From Mucor racemosus (Eukaryota; Mucoromycota; Mucoromycetes; Mucorales; Mucoraceae): a DNA stretch of 64,000 nt. The notes beneath the pieces are model-generated. The model searched no databases. It was given only the letters and a program-made list of their open reading frames with translations, and was not told the DNA's origin. How positions within the stretch are numbered: position 1 is the first letter of the stretch; each line of letters begins with the position of its first letter. The DNA is taken from assembly GCA_027405735.1 (NCBI GenBank), contig JAPEHQ010000002.1:3236501-3300500 (forward strand), written 5' to 3'. The translations under genes and the position numbers were made by a program. Of the stretch, positions 34,107-48,000 are shown piece by piece.

Positions 34107-34656
34107 AAGACTAATAATATACAGTACATAAAATATATCTATGAATTAATGCAAAAACTTGACATGAGTTTTTAAAGGATATTTTTAGCACAATCAAATA
34201 GTTTAAAATTGAGTTTACGCAATAAATAGTTTTTTTGAGATGCTGCTAATAACGCTGATATTTTTATTTTTAGGAAAAGGTCTAATGGATATGGATGAAT
34301 GAGAAATTAAACAAAATGCATGAATTACATATATCAAATTCTGTACGTTTTCTCCGCCAAAAATCAAAATCCCTTGTATGAATAATACCTTTAAATCCCA
34401 TGTTTAAACTAAGAAAATTTTATAGTAAAATTACTGCATGAATAAAATACAGAAATAAGAGTCTGTCATCAGATCAAAACAATTCATGCATTTACATTAT
34501 TGATTTATTAGGCAATGCATATGCTTGTACAATACAGGTATAAAAGTAGGTAATGATATCATCAATCAATCTATAACTTAGGCCTGATTTCCTATATACA
34601 GTATATTATTTCATTATACCAGACCTTGATCTTGAGAACAATTGAAAAAATAGCAT
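34107..34656. other. Convergent intergenic region
   Basis: 3' flanks of two convergent genes. No gene seen. Confidence 0.5.
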
Positions 34657-35680
34657 TCAAGATGCAGTCTTTGAGTCTACCACTTTTATAGAAGATACCT
34701 TATTGATATTATCAGGGGCAGTTTCACAATCATGAGACAGCTCCTTGGAAACTTGAGTTTCATCATCACTATTATTTATGGTACCTTGTCGTTTATGATA
34801 CCATTCAAAAATGTAATATAATACAAGAATGCCTACATCAAAACATGCGATTGCTATGTAATTGGCTAAATCAAGTGCGTCAATTTCATCTCGATATGCT
34901 ATAAAGCATAAAGTTATGAGCAAAATAATGTCAATTGATTCATAAAAAAAAAAAAAAAAAATTACCTAGACTAATTGTGGAAAAAATAGATCCAGAAAAA
35001 TCCATAGCCAGGAACAGATGTGATATACCTATAACTCTTTTATCACCTATAATTTAAATCAGATTACAATCTTATCAGATCCGTTCTTTATAACCTTACG
35101 AAAGATTTCATAATACTGAGGTAAAAAACCCCCCAAAATGAAAATAACAGGCATGACACCAAATAAGCGAATAGCTCCTTGATTTTCAACCTGTTCTGCT
35201 TTCTGTACAGTATAATCCACATGCTTAGTAAGAAAACGTCATAATAAACTGCTATCATGCATATACCTTAAATGCAAATACCAATGCAATCTCAAAACCA
35301 GCAAAAAATATGCAACTCAAAACAAACCCAGTGAAAGTTTTCCATTGAGGCCATTTATGTTGATATCTAAACTCTTGAAACAGACATACGCATGCAATAA
35401 AAGTGAATATTTGAGGTTGTATCCACAATGGTATCGCCACACCTAGACCAATATTATAAACACCCATAAATGTGCCTGCAATTGTCCAAATTAGCATGGC
35501 CCACACTGATACACCTGTTGATGTTCTTCGGCGATATGTTTTATAGGCTATATCTTGGGTTAATATTTACAACCATGCGATGCTGCAAGAATTGAATTCA
35601 CCTTGTGGTGCTAATTGTAATGACCAAAACACAAGTCCAAAGTAACTAAATACTTGCTCTACCAAATACCGATCCACCAT
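34657..35680 (-). CDS. PQ-loop repeat membrane protein
   Basis: Five exons: 35602-35680, 35267-35547, 35100-35202, 34966-35046 and 34657-34898; 786 nt, 261 aa, frame closes. PQ-loop proteins are seven-helix transporters, typically exporting amino acids such as cystine or cationic amino acids from vacuole/lysosome (family knowledge). Both diagnostic loops are visible: FGLVFWSLQLAPQAYKTYRR and GGFLPQYYEIFRDKR, each at the end of a helix. The second half continues SHLFLAMDFSGSIFSTISLA and NYIAIACFDVGILVLYYI. The acidic, Ser-rich C-terminal tail (about 45 residues) is probably cytosolic. The acceptor of exon 3 is ambiguous: an in-frame alternative at 35223 adds 7 residues, but a TACTAAG branch-like sequence favours 35202. 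The substrate is unknown. Confidence 0.88.
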
Positions 35681-37145
35681 CTTTCTCTCTATTATATATA
35701 TAATATGTATAATATATCGCAAAAATAAAGAAAGATAAAAAAGGCGCTAAAATCACATCTGACAAAAGGTTTCTATAGTTTATATTTTCAAGATCTGATT
35801 GGCCTTTTTATCTCATCTATCTAGCTAGCGTTCGTGTGTATTTTAATTTTATTCAGCAAAATTTTTGGTTTCCATTGTAGTTATAATTGATCCAATGAAA
35901 AATCATTGTTTTAGATTCTTGAAACGGCATATCTCTATTGAGCTTGAATCAGTGAATTAGTGACCCAAATAAACAAATCTTGTATCACATACTTTCCGGT
36001 TTAAACAAGATGTTGAATGTTTTCATCGAACCGAAGAATTAAATCTATGAATACAAGCGCAATCGACAATTATAATGGCATTTAAGACAAGTGAACGCCA
36101 CAATAGCGCTGAAATTGGCTAAAATCAGCACTTTGAACGTTGAATTTTGATAGTTTCTGGCCGTTTCCGGGGCTCTAAAGCATACCAAACGAAAGCCCTC
36201 GTTTCGTAGTATCGCTTTGATGTACTAACTAAAAAAATTCCACTTTTTTATTTTACCTCGATTTTTCCCTTATGATACCTCATCCAAAATCTCAATTTTG
36301 ACAAAATTCAATTTTTAAAGCGAAAAATGGGACTTTTTACTAAGGTAATTATTGTAATCATAAGTCCGAAATAACGTTGCGGATATATTAAAAATGTTTA
36401 GTTTGGGTCTGTAAGCGAAAATTTTAGACTTTTTCCCGAGAAACTGAAATCATGGTTTTTGAAAAATATCAAAAGATTTTGTGTGATAAAATTTTATATG
36501 AAAAATACTATCATGTAAAATTTGAAATTTTTTATGGACTAATTATAACGTGTTTAGGTTATTAATTTTATAGTTATTGCTTAAAAATTCTCGAAAGCTT
36601 GTAAAATTTTGAAAAATGTCAAACTAGATCAGAAATCCGCGAGTTGCGATTTACTCTTTCAAGCCCCGAAAATAGCATATTTTTTGCATTATCGTACCCC
36701 TTGATCGTGGATTTGGCTTTATTGAAGCATGAAACTTGGTAGTTTAATACAGATATTGAAGAACCTGATAAAAAAAAAGTATAGAATGCCAAAATATTAA
36801 GTATACTACCTTTAAATCTTGAATTTTATGTATTTTAAAGGCATTTTGTGAGATATAGTATACGAAATGACCACGAACACCCGTGTAATACTAATTTAAA
36901 GAGGCTTCCGTTCTCCTGAAAACTGATAAATAAAGCAAAATTGAGCTAATACAGATTCTAACCGAGTAAATAAAGACTCATCACCCCATAAAAATTGCGT
37001 AATTTTTTTAAGAGTATGTTGTATGATTTTATTTTTATTTCCCTTTTTTTTTTTTTATGTAAGGGGGTCTGTTGTTGCAATCATGATCATTATACGACCA
37101 TGAGTAATGTAATGAATGAATAGTGGATATAATATATGAAAATGG
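35681..37145. other. Intergenic region with diverged repeat-like sequence
   Basis: No gene. The stretch 36060-36900 has the flavour of an old dispersed repeat: ATAGCGCTGAAATTGGCTAA at about 36110 resembles ATAGCGCTAAATCAGCCAAA at about 11085, and 36240-36330 resembles 4200-4290. The similarity is too weak by eye to define ends. Confidence 0.4.
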
Positions 37146-38461
37146 TTAATAAAATGTGCCACCGATATGAGTAGTTGGCATAAAACTTAATTCCAAACAA
37201 GCTAATTGATTTAAAGTTACATCTGTGGGATAATAACAAACTCTTTGAAACGGCAATACAACCATTGGCACTTGGCCTCCACCAAAACGAGAGTCTGTTA
37301 ATTGCAAAATGCCGTTAGGAAGACTCACGTGTTCATGAATCTTTCTTTGATTTTCATTATCAAATCTAAACCAGACTTGAGTCATGGGAGCTCGAAAAGC
37401 CCAGAACCCATGAGTAGAAATTTGATGCTGGGGTGATGTTGTTTGTGTGGTGGTAGATGAAATGTTGGAACTGGAAAACGTATCTGGTGTTAATACAGGT
37501 GTAGGAGGTGTACTTGTGCTTTTGGTAGGTTCAACATTTCGTGGTAAAGTGGGTTTTTTAAATAAAAAAGCAAAAGGCCAGCGTTTCTTTTTTGTTGCTG
37601 TTGCTGTTGTTGTTGTTGATGTTGATGATGATGTTGATGGCGATGGTGTTGGTAATTGATTTTTGATATTGTCTACTATAGGTTCTACTACAGTTGATGT
37701 ATTTGAGTCAGTCATTGTAAATGCATCCAACATATTTGATAAATTTTCTTCTTCTGAAATTACTTCTGCTACTGTTTCGGTTGATGGCATTTGTGCTACT
37801 GCAATTTGTATCGTTTCGTTTGATTGCTTTTGTTGAGATCTTTGCTGTTCTTGCTTAAATTCTTGATAAATAATTCTGCTTTTTCTTTCATTGATAGCGG
37901 CATTTCTAGCTGCAAGCACTTCAAGCTCATTCATGGGTTCTCCATCAATATGAGCATAGCTATCAAGATCGATGATAGCTTCAGTATCTAGTTGTTGGTC
38001 GTTGGGATCTTCATTATTGCTACTGTTACGACGATGTCGTTCATAATGGTGCGGCACGTGCTGTCCTTGCTCTTCATAATACCAGCTATAATCCTGAACC
38101 AAAAAAGAATAATTAGTACTGTAAGGATTTTACACAAATAAAAGCTTACTCGGCCATTTCCTGTCTGCTGTAGATCGTATTCTCTTTGAAGATTTCCCGT
38201 AGATGAGGATCGTGATAATTTACGTCGACGGCTGCTGCTTTTACGCTTTGGTAATGATTGATAATAATCAGGATAGATTCGATTATCATGGTAGTGTTGG
38301 CCATAGTAGTATTGATCATGTACGAGCGTGGAAGGAGGCTGATGAGGTGCTCTCGAAGGAAGTGTGTAATAAAAGTAATCGTCCTCTGGTTGTTGTCGGT
38401 GTTGCCGAGGAGGACGGTGAGGGTAATAAATGGGATTACTTTCCATATATCTGAATGCCAT
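37146..38461 (-). CDS. Unknown protein, 419 aa, low-complexity N-terminal half
   Basis: Two exons, 38150-38461 and 37146-38093, frame closed with one GT/AG intron. The N-terminal 105 residues are Tyr/His/Pro-rich with an SR-like patch (KRKSSSRRRKLSRSSS). Then come an acidic stretch, a predicted charged helix (NELEVLAARNAAINERKSRI) and Thr/Ser-rich linkers around a basic/aromatic KKKRWPFAFLFKKP. The last 90 residues look folded: HGFWAFRAPMTQVWFRFDNE...SRFGGGQVPMVVLPFQRV...ACLELSFMPTTHIGGTFY. I do not recognise a family; the conserved C-terminus with GGGQVP suggests a small beta domain. No membrane segment or signal peptide. Confidence 0.7.
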
Positions 38462-40563
38462 TTTGAAATTTCAAGATGAAGAAACAAAAAAAAAAAAAGA
38501 AGATGAAAAGAAAAGGGAAAAAGAGAAAAATAATAATAAATTTTGCTGGGGTGTATAGGGGATGATAGATATTTGGTAATTGTTTGTGTTTCTTGGTGTG
38601 TGCGGTTGTGTACCATTATTTACAATAGTCTCTTTGATTTTGTACAGCTAAAACGTATATTATATATAAACTATATAACTCAATCTCATTGGCTGATCAG
38701 TTATCATGAAATCTTCTTTATCACTCTAAAATTGATGTTTATTCTTCTTGATGCTTTTGAAAACAAAAATATGCTAGCTAAATTTGACAACATTCTATTG
38801 ATGGTAAAAGTTGAAACCATCGATCTATCTTTTAGTACGCTTTAATTTTGTAACATTGCCCCACAAATCAATATATCATCAGTGATACATGTAAACAAAC
38901 AGTGTGTCCAATAAACGTAATTTATTTTAATCGATTGCCTAGATGCTAGAACATATCGAACAATGAAGTTTTTACTACCATGGATACTTTATAACCTAAT
39001 ATATATGATGATAGCACACAAAAATCTGAGAAAAATGGAAAATTTCTTTGTACATTCTAAAGGTGAGCAATAGTACCACCATTTTTCTATCTAAATTATA
39101 TGTAATGCTTTGTTACAAATGGGTTTTTTATATGAATGTATTCTTTATTCATAATCAAAATGCATTTTGACACTATATGGAACGGAAGGTAAATTTTTAA
39201 ATTTCACAAAAAAAACAAAGCGATCTGTCATAATAATGATCAATAATGAAAAAAGCGATTCAAATCCTAATATAAATTTTTTCTTGTAATAAAAATAACA
39301 AAAAATAAAATACTGGTATAATGTGCAGTATGTCAAGGGTATTTTTTATAATGCATGTACTGATAAAAACTATTGTTGAAGACCTTTGAAAATTCTTACC
39401 GTCATTTGATGCTATTTTGAGCGGAATTTCTTTTTCTCGAAAAATCCCAACATTTCATTTCATTTGCCTTCAGGGCAACACAAAAGCCTTCCGGAAATAA
39501 AGATATATTTGATGTCTCCTACTTAAATCGATGTCGCAGATTACAAAAATCGAAGCATAATGCAACCATGAGGTGATTCTGATGAATGCCGGTCATATTC
39601 ACAAGATAAAATATCTAAAATACGAAATCTGAAGCTATTCAGGGCAGTCTGGAAATAAGCATAAATCTCGGTTTTAGATGTTTGATTTCAATAATATCGA
39701 TACTACTCTAGCAGAAAACACATGTAACAGGTGGTTTAAAAGCGATTGCAAAGCTGTACAGCCCATTTGATGCTTTTTATATATATATATTGGTTCCCCA
39801 TTTTATCTTGCATTGAGAAACCTAATTACCATTTCTGTACAATTCTACTATACAGAGTTGCAATAAAGTCGACCAAGTCATGATTGAATCAACATGTAAT
39901 CATGGAATTATGCTCCGGAAGAATGTGCCCGGCCGTAGGCAAGCAAAATAGAGAGAGAAATAACAAGGTCAATGAATCTTAGGACCCTTTAAAATGATAC
40001 ATGTACAAAGCGTAAAAAAACTAATGGATAGTTTCTTGATAGGTAAACTTGATAAAAACAATATTCTAAACACATTTAGTCGTATTTCGAGTATCACACA
40101 GATGCACAATTTCGCTCTCTCATTCAGACAATTGATTATTCATGTTTTGAAACGTATGTTTGGACTGTTAACTTTGATTGGCCTACATTTATTTGAATGT
40201 AAGGTCTTGTAAGATGTATAGAAAAAAAAATATTCTCTCACTTTTCGTTAATTGTTTTTAACTCCTTGGTTCTTTTTTTATTTGTTTAATACATTCTATA
40301 TCGAAAGAAGATATTAAATAGCATTTAGAACAAGGTAAAACTCAAGTGGAACCGGCATCAAAAGCTATCTAAAAAAAAAAAATCTCAAGACAGAAAAGGG
40401 CATTTATATAAATATAGTATTTTATATAAATACTAAAAAAATAGTAGAACGAACAAAGTAGAAAAAAGAAAAAGAAGCTTCTTTTTTCTTCTATCAGTGA
40501 CAAAGAAATAGATTACTTGTCTTGCGTAGTTTCTTCTAAAGCCATCGTTTTCTCCTCCAATTG
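38462..40563. other. 2.1-kb intergenic region
   Basis: No supported gene. Purine-rich A/G tract at 38475-38540 upstream of the 37146-38461 gene, AT microsatellite near 39778-39790. Several short open frames (for example 39994-40212) lack any motif. The right end is the promoter of the CHD gene. Confidence 0.5.
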
Positions 40564-40672
40564 GTAAGTTTATTGATTGTTCAAAGAAATAAATCTATAC
40601 GCGTGTGTATTTAACATTTGCTTTTCCAACATTTAGTTCGTTTTTTTTTCTTTTTTTTTTTTTTTTACTCAG
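40564..40672 (+). other. Probable 5' UTR intron of the CHD gene
   Basis: GTAAGT at 40564 and TACTCAG at 40666-40672, preceded by a long T tract, frame a 109-bp intron ending 6 bases before the CHD start codon. The match to consensus on both sides is strong, but transcription was not observed. Confidence 0.6.
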
Positions 40673-40678
40673 AAAAGC

Positions 40679-43600
40679 ATGGCACATCAAGGACATCATC
40701 CACAGCAACCACAGCCGCAACCACAGCAACCACAGCAACCAACTGGTATTGCTATGGCCCAACAGTTTCATCCTCAAGCAATAGGTCTTGATCAAGATGA
40801 TTTATTTTCTGATTATTTGGGAACAAATGGCACAGCAGATTTCAATCAACAATTGTTTGTAGATACACAACCTGATAACATAGATTTCACTGCTGCTGCA
40901 AATACTGCTTTCTATGGAAATAGTCCTCAATATCCTAGTCATTTTATACCTCAGTCTCAACAACAACCTAGCCAACAACAGCAACAATTTGTGAATTTGA
41001 TGAATTTCTCTCAACCACAGCAGGAAACATTTCCTTATCATTCCGCTCAGCTTCAGGGCACTTATGACGGGGTCCCAATATCTGGTCCCAATCAACAGCC
41101 TCGAATTTACAATATGGCCAATCAATTGCAGAATTTCTCACCCACATATATGCATCAACAAGCTCAAGCTCCTCCACCTCAATCTCAAGTGCAGCCACAG
41201 CCGCAATTTAACAATAATATTCATCAATTGGATGCTAATGTTCAATACCAAAAGCAATTGCAGCAACAGCAACAACAGCAATTATTGTTACAAAGGCAAC
41301 AACAGATGCAATTGCAACAACAACAGCAGCAAAGACAACAACAACAACAACAACAGCAGCAGCAATTACAACAAAGACAAATGCAACAACAGCAGCAACA
41401 ACAACAACAGCAACACCAGCAACACCAGCAACAACAGCAAATTCATCACGGTAATCTACCCCGTCAACAACCTCCTCAACATCAACAACAACAACACCAG
41501 CATCATATCCAACATCAAGTAAAGCAATCTCCTCAGCAATACCGTCAGCAACCATATCAACAACAAATTATGTTTCAACAACAGCCTCAACAGCATTCCC
41601 CTATTCCATCCTCCAAACCTACAAGCGCTGCTGTCGCTGCCGCCGCTGCTGCTGCTGCTGCTGCTGCTGCTGCCTCAAAAAGATCGAATAGAAATACTAA
41701 AAGAAAAGTTAAATATGAAGAATCAACTGATGATGAAGCAGATGATATTTTAGGAGGTGATGATGAGATGGACGAAGTCGCCGAACAATCTGATGATAGT
41801 GATTTTGATATTAATCCAAATTCTGCAAAATCAAGAGCTGCTGCAGCTTCCATTCCACCAGCTCAAATGGCAGAAGCTCCAGTTGTTATGATTCCCATGG
41901 GAACAAAGATATTTGAAAAAATGTTGGATTATAGATTAAGCCCTTCTAATGGTAAACCAGAACTTTTAGTGAAATACAAGGTATAAGAGAGAGAGAGAGA
42001 GAGAGAGAGAAATCGTTATTAAATAGAATTGTGATTAATCAAATGTTTCTAGTACTCGAGTTATCGTCATGTTGAATGGGTACCAAAGGAAAAGATTGAA
42101 GCAGAACATTTAGGTAAACATCGCGTAAAGAAATTTCTTACAAAATGGACTCAAGAAGGACAACGAGGAGAAGATTATGCTGAATACTTGAAAGTGGATC
42201 GTATCATTGATGAAGGAGAATTAGTTGATCCCGTTACAGGAGAACCAAGCATTTATTATTTGGTTAAATGGAGTGGTCAATTCTATGATGCCAGTACTTG
42301 GGAAAGTGAAGAAGATGTTCAAAAGGTTATTATGATAAATGTAGATTACTTTTTATTATACTAAAACCGAAACAATATATATATATATATATATATAGAT
42401 GGATATGACTAGAATTGTCGAATATCAACGAAACCGTATTATTCCCCAAGAAAAGTTACCCAACCCACCTAGACGACCAGATTATACACAATTTGTTAAA
42501 TATGCAGGCGGTGCAAAGTATAAGTTTGGTAATGAGTTGAGATCATATCAATTAGAAGGTCTTAATTGGATTAGATTTTGCTATTACAACTATCGTTCGT
42601 GTATTTTGGCCGATGAAATGGGTCTTGGTAAAACTGTTCAATCCGTAGCATTTTTAAACGATATTTACTATAATTTAAATGTGAGAGGGCCCTTCTTGAT
42701 TGTTGCCCCGTTATCAAGTAAGTTGTATTAGTACTAAATTATCAAGATTATTTATCTAATTAGCTGCGCATTAGCTATTCCACATTGGGAGAGAGCTGTT
42801 AGAGCCTGGACTGATTTAAATGTAATTGATTATCGCGGTAGCATTTTATCTCGAAATTTGATTGTAGAAACCGAATTTTATTATAAAGATGTACAAAGCA
42901 AACCAATTCCAAATAGATACAAATTTGATGTTCTCATCACAACTTATGAAATGGCTTCAGTTGGTGCACCTCATATCAAAGATATTCCTTGGAAATGTGC
43001 TGTTTTTGATGAAGCTCATCGTTTGAAAAACAAGGTATTTCATGCCTATTTAGCATTGGTTTGTCGTTATTTTACTTAACCGATTTTATAATAGCAATCT
43101 AAAGTGGGAGAGATTTTAAAGACATTTTCGATTGATCATAAATTATTGTTAACTGGAACACCATTACAAAATAATTTAGATGAATTATACAGTCTTTTAA
43201 ATTTCATGCAACCCGAAGTATTCAACAACGAAAGAGCGTTTTTTGCAGAATATGGCAATTTACAAACTGCTGCAGAAGTTGAAAGACTTCAAGCACTTTT
43301 AAAACCTATTATGTTGCGACGTTTCAAGGAAGATGTTGAAAAGAGTATTCCCGTCAAAGAAGAAACTGTCATTGAAGTTGAATTAACTAATCCTCAGAAG
43401 AAATGGTATCGCGCTATTCTCGAAAAGAATTTCAGTTTTCTTAGAAAAGGAGCTAGATGTAATGTATTGATGTAAAAACCAACAAAAGAAAGTCTGGTAT
43501 TAATATTTCAAATAGCCAACAAAGAGATGCCTCAGTTGCGTAACATTATGATGCAGCTTCGAAAGTGTTGCATACATCCTTATTTATTGGATGGTGCAGA

Positions 43601-46600
43601 AGAAGTAATTGTAAATGATAGTGGTGCTAAAAACATCCAAGATCAATTCAAATGTTTAATTGATTCTTCTGGTAAATTGGTGCTGATTGATAAACTTTTA
43701 CGTAAATTATTTGAAGGAAATCATAAAGTATTGATCTTTTCTCAATTCACAAGGTAAGATTACATCAAACTGTATAGTATCAAATCCTAATCCTCGATCA
43801 GTTGTTTGGATATTTTATCTGATTATCTTCGTGGCCGACAATATCCACATGAACGTATTGATGGTAGTGTCCCTGGAGAACAGAGACAGGCTGCTATTGA
43901 TCGCTTTTCCACCTTACCTATCAATCAATCATTTGTATTTTTATTATGTACTCGAGCTGGTGGTGTTGGTATCAATTTAACTGCTGCCGATACATGTATT
44001 ATTTTCGATAGTGATTGGAATCCTCAAAATGATTTACAAGCACAAGCTCGTTGTCATCGTATTGGACAAACAAAACCAGTTCAAGTATATCGTTTGATTT
44101 GTCGTAATACTTATGAGAAGGATATGTTTGATCGTGCTGGTATGAAACTCGGTTTGGATAAAGCAGTAATGCAACGTATGAACAATAATGCAAACAACAA
44201 CACACCTAGTCCCGATGAAGAATCTGCTAATCTCTCCAAGAATGAAATGAATCGTAAAGAAATTGAAGATTTACTCAAGAAGGGAGCTTATGGTGCAGTT
44301 ATGGATGATGAAGAAAGTAAACAGTTCTGTGAAGAAGACATTGATCAAATTTTAGAAAGACGTACTACTGTTATCCGACATGAAGGCAACGAAAAGGGTA
44401 GCATTTTCTCTAAAGCTACCTTTTCCTCATCTACAGAGCAAGGTGTTGAATTGGATGACCCTGATTTCTGGGAGAAATGGGCAACCAAAGCCAATCTAGA
44501 TGTCAATGACGTCCAAGATGAAAATGAACTAATTGTTTATGAGCCTCGTCGTCGTCGCCAAGTTCAAAGATTTGGTGCGCGTACCGCTGATGGCGCTTAT
44601 GAATCAAACGATAATGCTGAAGATTCTGATGCTTACGAAGAGGAGACAGAAAAGAATAGAAAGCGAGATGCTATCCGCCCCTGGACATTATCTGAAAAGA
44701 CTAAATACGAAAGAAAGCTCATGATTTACGGTTATGGTCCATGGAAGCAAATGCAAGTTCATTTCCCTCGTAGAACTGAAAAAGATTTGAAAGCTGCTAC
44801 CAAATGTTTGATGCGTAAAGTAAAACATGTCATTGAAGCAAACACCGAGGAAGATCGCAAATTACTGCAAGATATTGAATCGATTTTAAAAAGTGAAGCA
44901 GACGATGAATCAAATGATGAAACTGTGCCTTATGCTGGAGCCAACAAGAGACAAATTGCAGAATTCAGATCTTTCTTGATTCAAGCGCCTCAAGATTACA
45001 TTGAACATATCGAAAGAAAGGGTCGTAATTTCCTTTTAAGAATTCAAATGTTGTATATGGTTAGAGATCGTATTGTACCAAAAGAATGGGAGGAAGCCAA
45101 GAAATTGCCTATTCCTAAAGTAACTGGCTCATTACCATGCGACTGGTGGGGTGAATCTGAGGATCGTGATCTTTTGCTTGGCATTTGCAAGCATGGTTAT
45201 CAACAATATTTGACTATGCGTAAAGATAAAGAGTTTTGCTTCTTTGGTAAAAAGTACGATGATAGTAAAGCTGGTACATTGCAAGAAGATGATGATGAAA
45301 TGGACAAGCAGCAAGATGACGCAGGATCAGATTTTGGAGGCTCTGACGATGCTACTGTTTATGTTTGGCCATCTAAAGCAGATATTGGTATGCGTCTTCG
45401 TCGTATCATTGCTGCATTTTTGCGTGAGCAGGGTATTGAAAAGAGACGTCGTGCTCTTGCTGAAGGAACTGCTGGAAAATCACCTGCTGGTGGTGCTAGT
45501 CGATCATCTCGTCAACGTTCACGAGCAAATGATTCTGGTAATCGTTGGCAAAAGAAAAGCCGAAGCGATTTCATGAGAACCATTTTATCTTTTGGTGTTG
45601 AAACTGTAGCAGGCGATCCAAACATTAGATGGGATAGATTTAGAGAAATTTCAGGCTTGGATAAACGAACTGACGCCTCGTTGGATCTCTATTATTACAA
45701 GTTTATGACAGCATGTAAAGAAATTATGAAAAAACAACAACAAAAGGCTGAGGATGATGATCAAAAGAGTCGTGAATCAAGTGAAGAAGCTACTGCTGCT
45801 GAAGAATTAGAATTAGTTGATACCATCCCTTATGATAAAGCTAGACGTGCATTAAAACGAGTTGATCAAATGAAAAAGATTCGTGAAACAGTAGTTGTAG
45901 ACCCAGAATTTGAAAATTCAATTCAAAGAGCTAGGAAGACATCAGGTTTACCACCGTAAGTAATAATATTGATTTGATGTTTGTATAATGATATTGACTT
46001 TTTTTTTTATTTTAGTTGGTGGGAAGTACCATTGCATGATAGAGCTTTACTACATGGTATTTGTAAACATGGTATTGGTCGTCATGATTTGATGGTTACA
46101 GATGAAGATCTTCCTTTCAATCAAATCGTCAAAGATACAATGGAAAGTGCGGATCCAACTGATCCAGAATCCGAATCTATTCCTGATATCTTGAATCGTA
46201 TTTCTTGGCCCAAAGAATTGGTTATTGCAAGACGTATTGATGCATTATGTGAACTTATCCTCAAACCTAAACCACAAAAACGGCAAATTCGTAGTCGTAA
46301 AAGAAAATCTCCTGCTACTACCGAAGAGCCTTCTTCTACTACTACTCCCAAATCTGCTGAAGCACCTCAAACAACACAACATCCAAATCCACCTAAAACA
46401 GGAGGCAAAACTATTCCACCGGAAATTGCAGCAGCCATTGCTCCTCCACCTCATGTGGCTAACCGTAAATACCTTAGTGATATTGCTTCAAGTAGTGATG
46501 AAGATGAGTATGAAGAAGAAGAAGATGAGGAAGAACAAGAAGAAATTAGACAAAAACGTGCTCGTTATCAGTTGTATCAACAACAACAATATCAAAAGCA

Positions 46601-46991
46601 GTTGCAAGAACAAAGAAGTCAGCAGCAGCAGCAACAGCAGCATCAACAACATCAACAAATGCAACAACAACGACGATTGCAACAACAACAGTTGCAACAA
46701 CAGCAACAAAGACAACATGTGGCAAATAAACCCGTAAAATCTCAAGGATTTAAATACCCCCCACATCAACATCAACAACAAGCTACTTCTTCTTCGACTT
46801 CTTTTGCTTATACCAATAACAACACGGCCTCATCTACACCCACAACTGCTATGACTCCATCTGAAAGAAGCACCCCCTCTAGCACTGTAGATGATGAAGA
46901 AGATGAAGACGATGAGATGGAAGATGGTGAAATTTCTGATTCTGAAGATGACAACAGTGTATCAAATGGTTCGCCTGCATTTGCTTTTTAA
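40679..46991 (+). CDS. CHD-family chromatin remodelling ATPase, CHD6-9 (CHD7/Kismet)-like
   Basis: ATP-dependent nucleosome remodeller. Eight exons: 40679-41980, 42053-42325, 42399-42717, 42775-43034, 43095-43458, 43516-43753, 43802-45955 and 46016-46991. They total 5886 nt, 1961 aa. Residues 1-310 are Gln/Pro-rich with long Gln runs, then an Ala tract and an acidic patch. Two chromodomains follow (about 405-525; [19 protein letters not shown] and [16 protein letters not shown]). The SNF2 motor shows DEMGLGKT (about 597), DEAH (about 710), LTGTPLQNN and [12 protein letters not shown] with [23 protein letters not shown] after the motor and the repeated W-W...L-L-x-G-I-x-K-H-G motifs (about 1360 and 1640) are features of the CHD6-9 subfamily rather than Chd1 or Mi-2. 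The C-terminus is again Gln-rich and acidic. Confidence 0.95.
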
Positions 46992-47359
46992 ATATTTACT
47001 ATACATATACATTTGTTAAAATAAAATAAAAAAAATATCATTGAATTAGAAGGCTTGGTTGCATTCATCTTTTCTCTTTGATAAGTTTTAGCAAAAAGTT
47101 TGATTTTCGTTATCAAAAATCCATATCTTCAAAAGAAAAATTTGACTAAATATGCATTTAGGAGAATATATACACATATAGACTATGTTGCAGGCAATTA
47201 TGATTTAAAATCACAAAAATTACCATTATTATAATATAATACGCCAGAATGTTAGCTTTTATATATTAGCATTATTTTGCTTAATTCTAGATGCATTTTT
47301 GATGGAGTAATTATATGTTATTATACCCAAAACTGTAAAAATAAAAAAATTAATATGGG

Positions 47360-47390
<31 letters not shown>

Positions 47391-47530
47391 CCAAAATTTG
47401 TGAGTAAATAAATACGAAATACATTGCAGCACAACTTTGATTAAGCATAAGACGGACACTTATTTATTTCAATAGTTGTCATTTCCATGTTTGCCAATTC
47501 TGGCGTTATTTCTAATTTGAAATGGTCCGC
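46992..47530. other. 3' flank of CHD gene, AT-rich spacer
   Basis: AATAAA-like signal near 47022; (AT)n microsatellite near 47365-47390. No gene seen. Confidence 0.5.
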
Positions 47531-48000
47531 TAAATAAAAATGCGTTTTTTTTTTTTACTTTTCTTATATTTAACTAGGTACGGTCTGAAAAATCAGACTT
47601 TTCAACGGACATTTTCGGTGACTCATTTTATCCTTACCGACACTCATGATTTTGATCAAAAAACAGAAAAATCAAATTTTGATACCAAAATCGACATTTA
47701 AATATACTACAATGTGAGAGAAAATTGTAGCCATAGCTAATACAGATTTTATAAAAGCTTAATATTGAATATTAAGTAATGAAACTTTGTACTTTTGCCC
47801 CAAAAACGGTTTTTTGATTAAAGGATTTTCATGTCATATTTTACAATAAAAATGTTTGTTATTTTTTATTGAGCAAATAGAGCGCTAAATTCTGTATATG
47901 TGTATATTTTTTGGTTTTATAATTGGTAGTATAATTAACTCTAGATTTGCAAAATCAGAAAAAAAAAATTGAAAAATGTCAAAATTGATGATCTGGACAA

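Noticed and set aside
41064..41853. Long frames on both strands in the Gln-rich CHD N-terminus (Asn-rich, Val/Ala-rich and Leu-rich products)
   Set aside because: CAA/CAG runs stay open in every frame. The poly-Asn, poly-Val and poly-Ala products are by-products, and only the frame joining the chromodomains is supported by splice phase.
46225..46781. Overlapping frames opposite or beside the CHD C-terminal Gln tract
   Set aside because: Same low-complexity effect; the true frame is fixed by the upstream exon.
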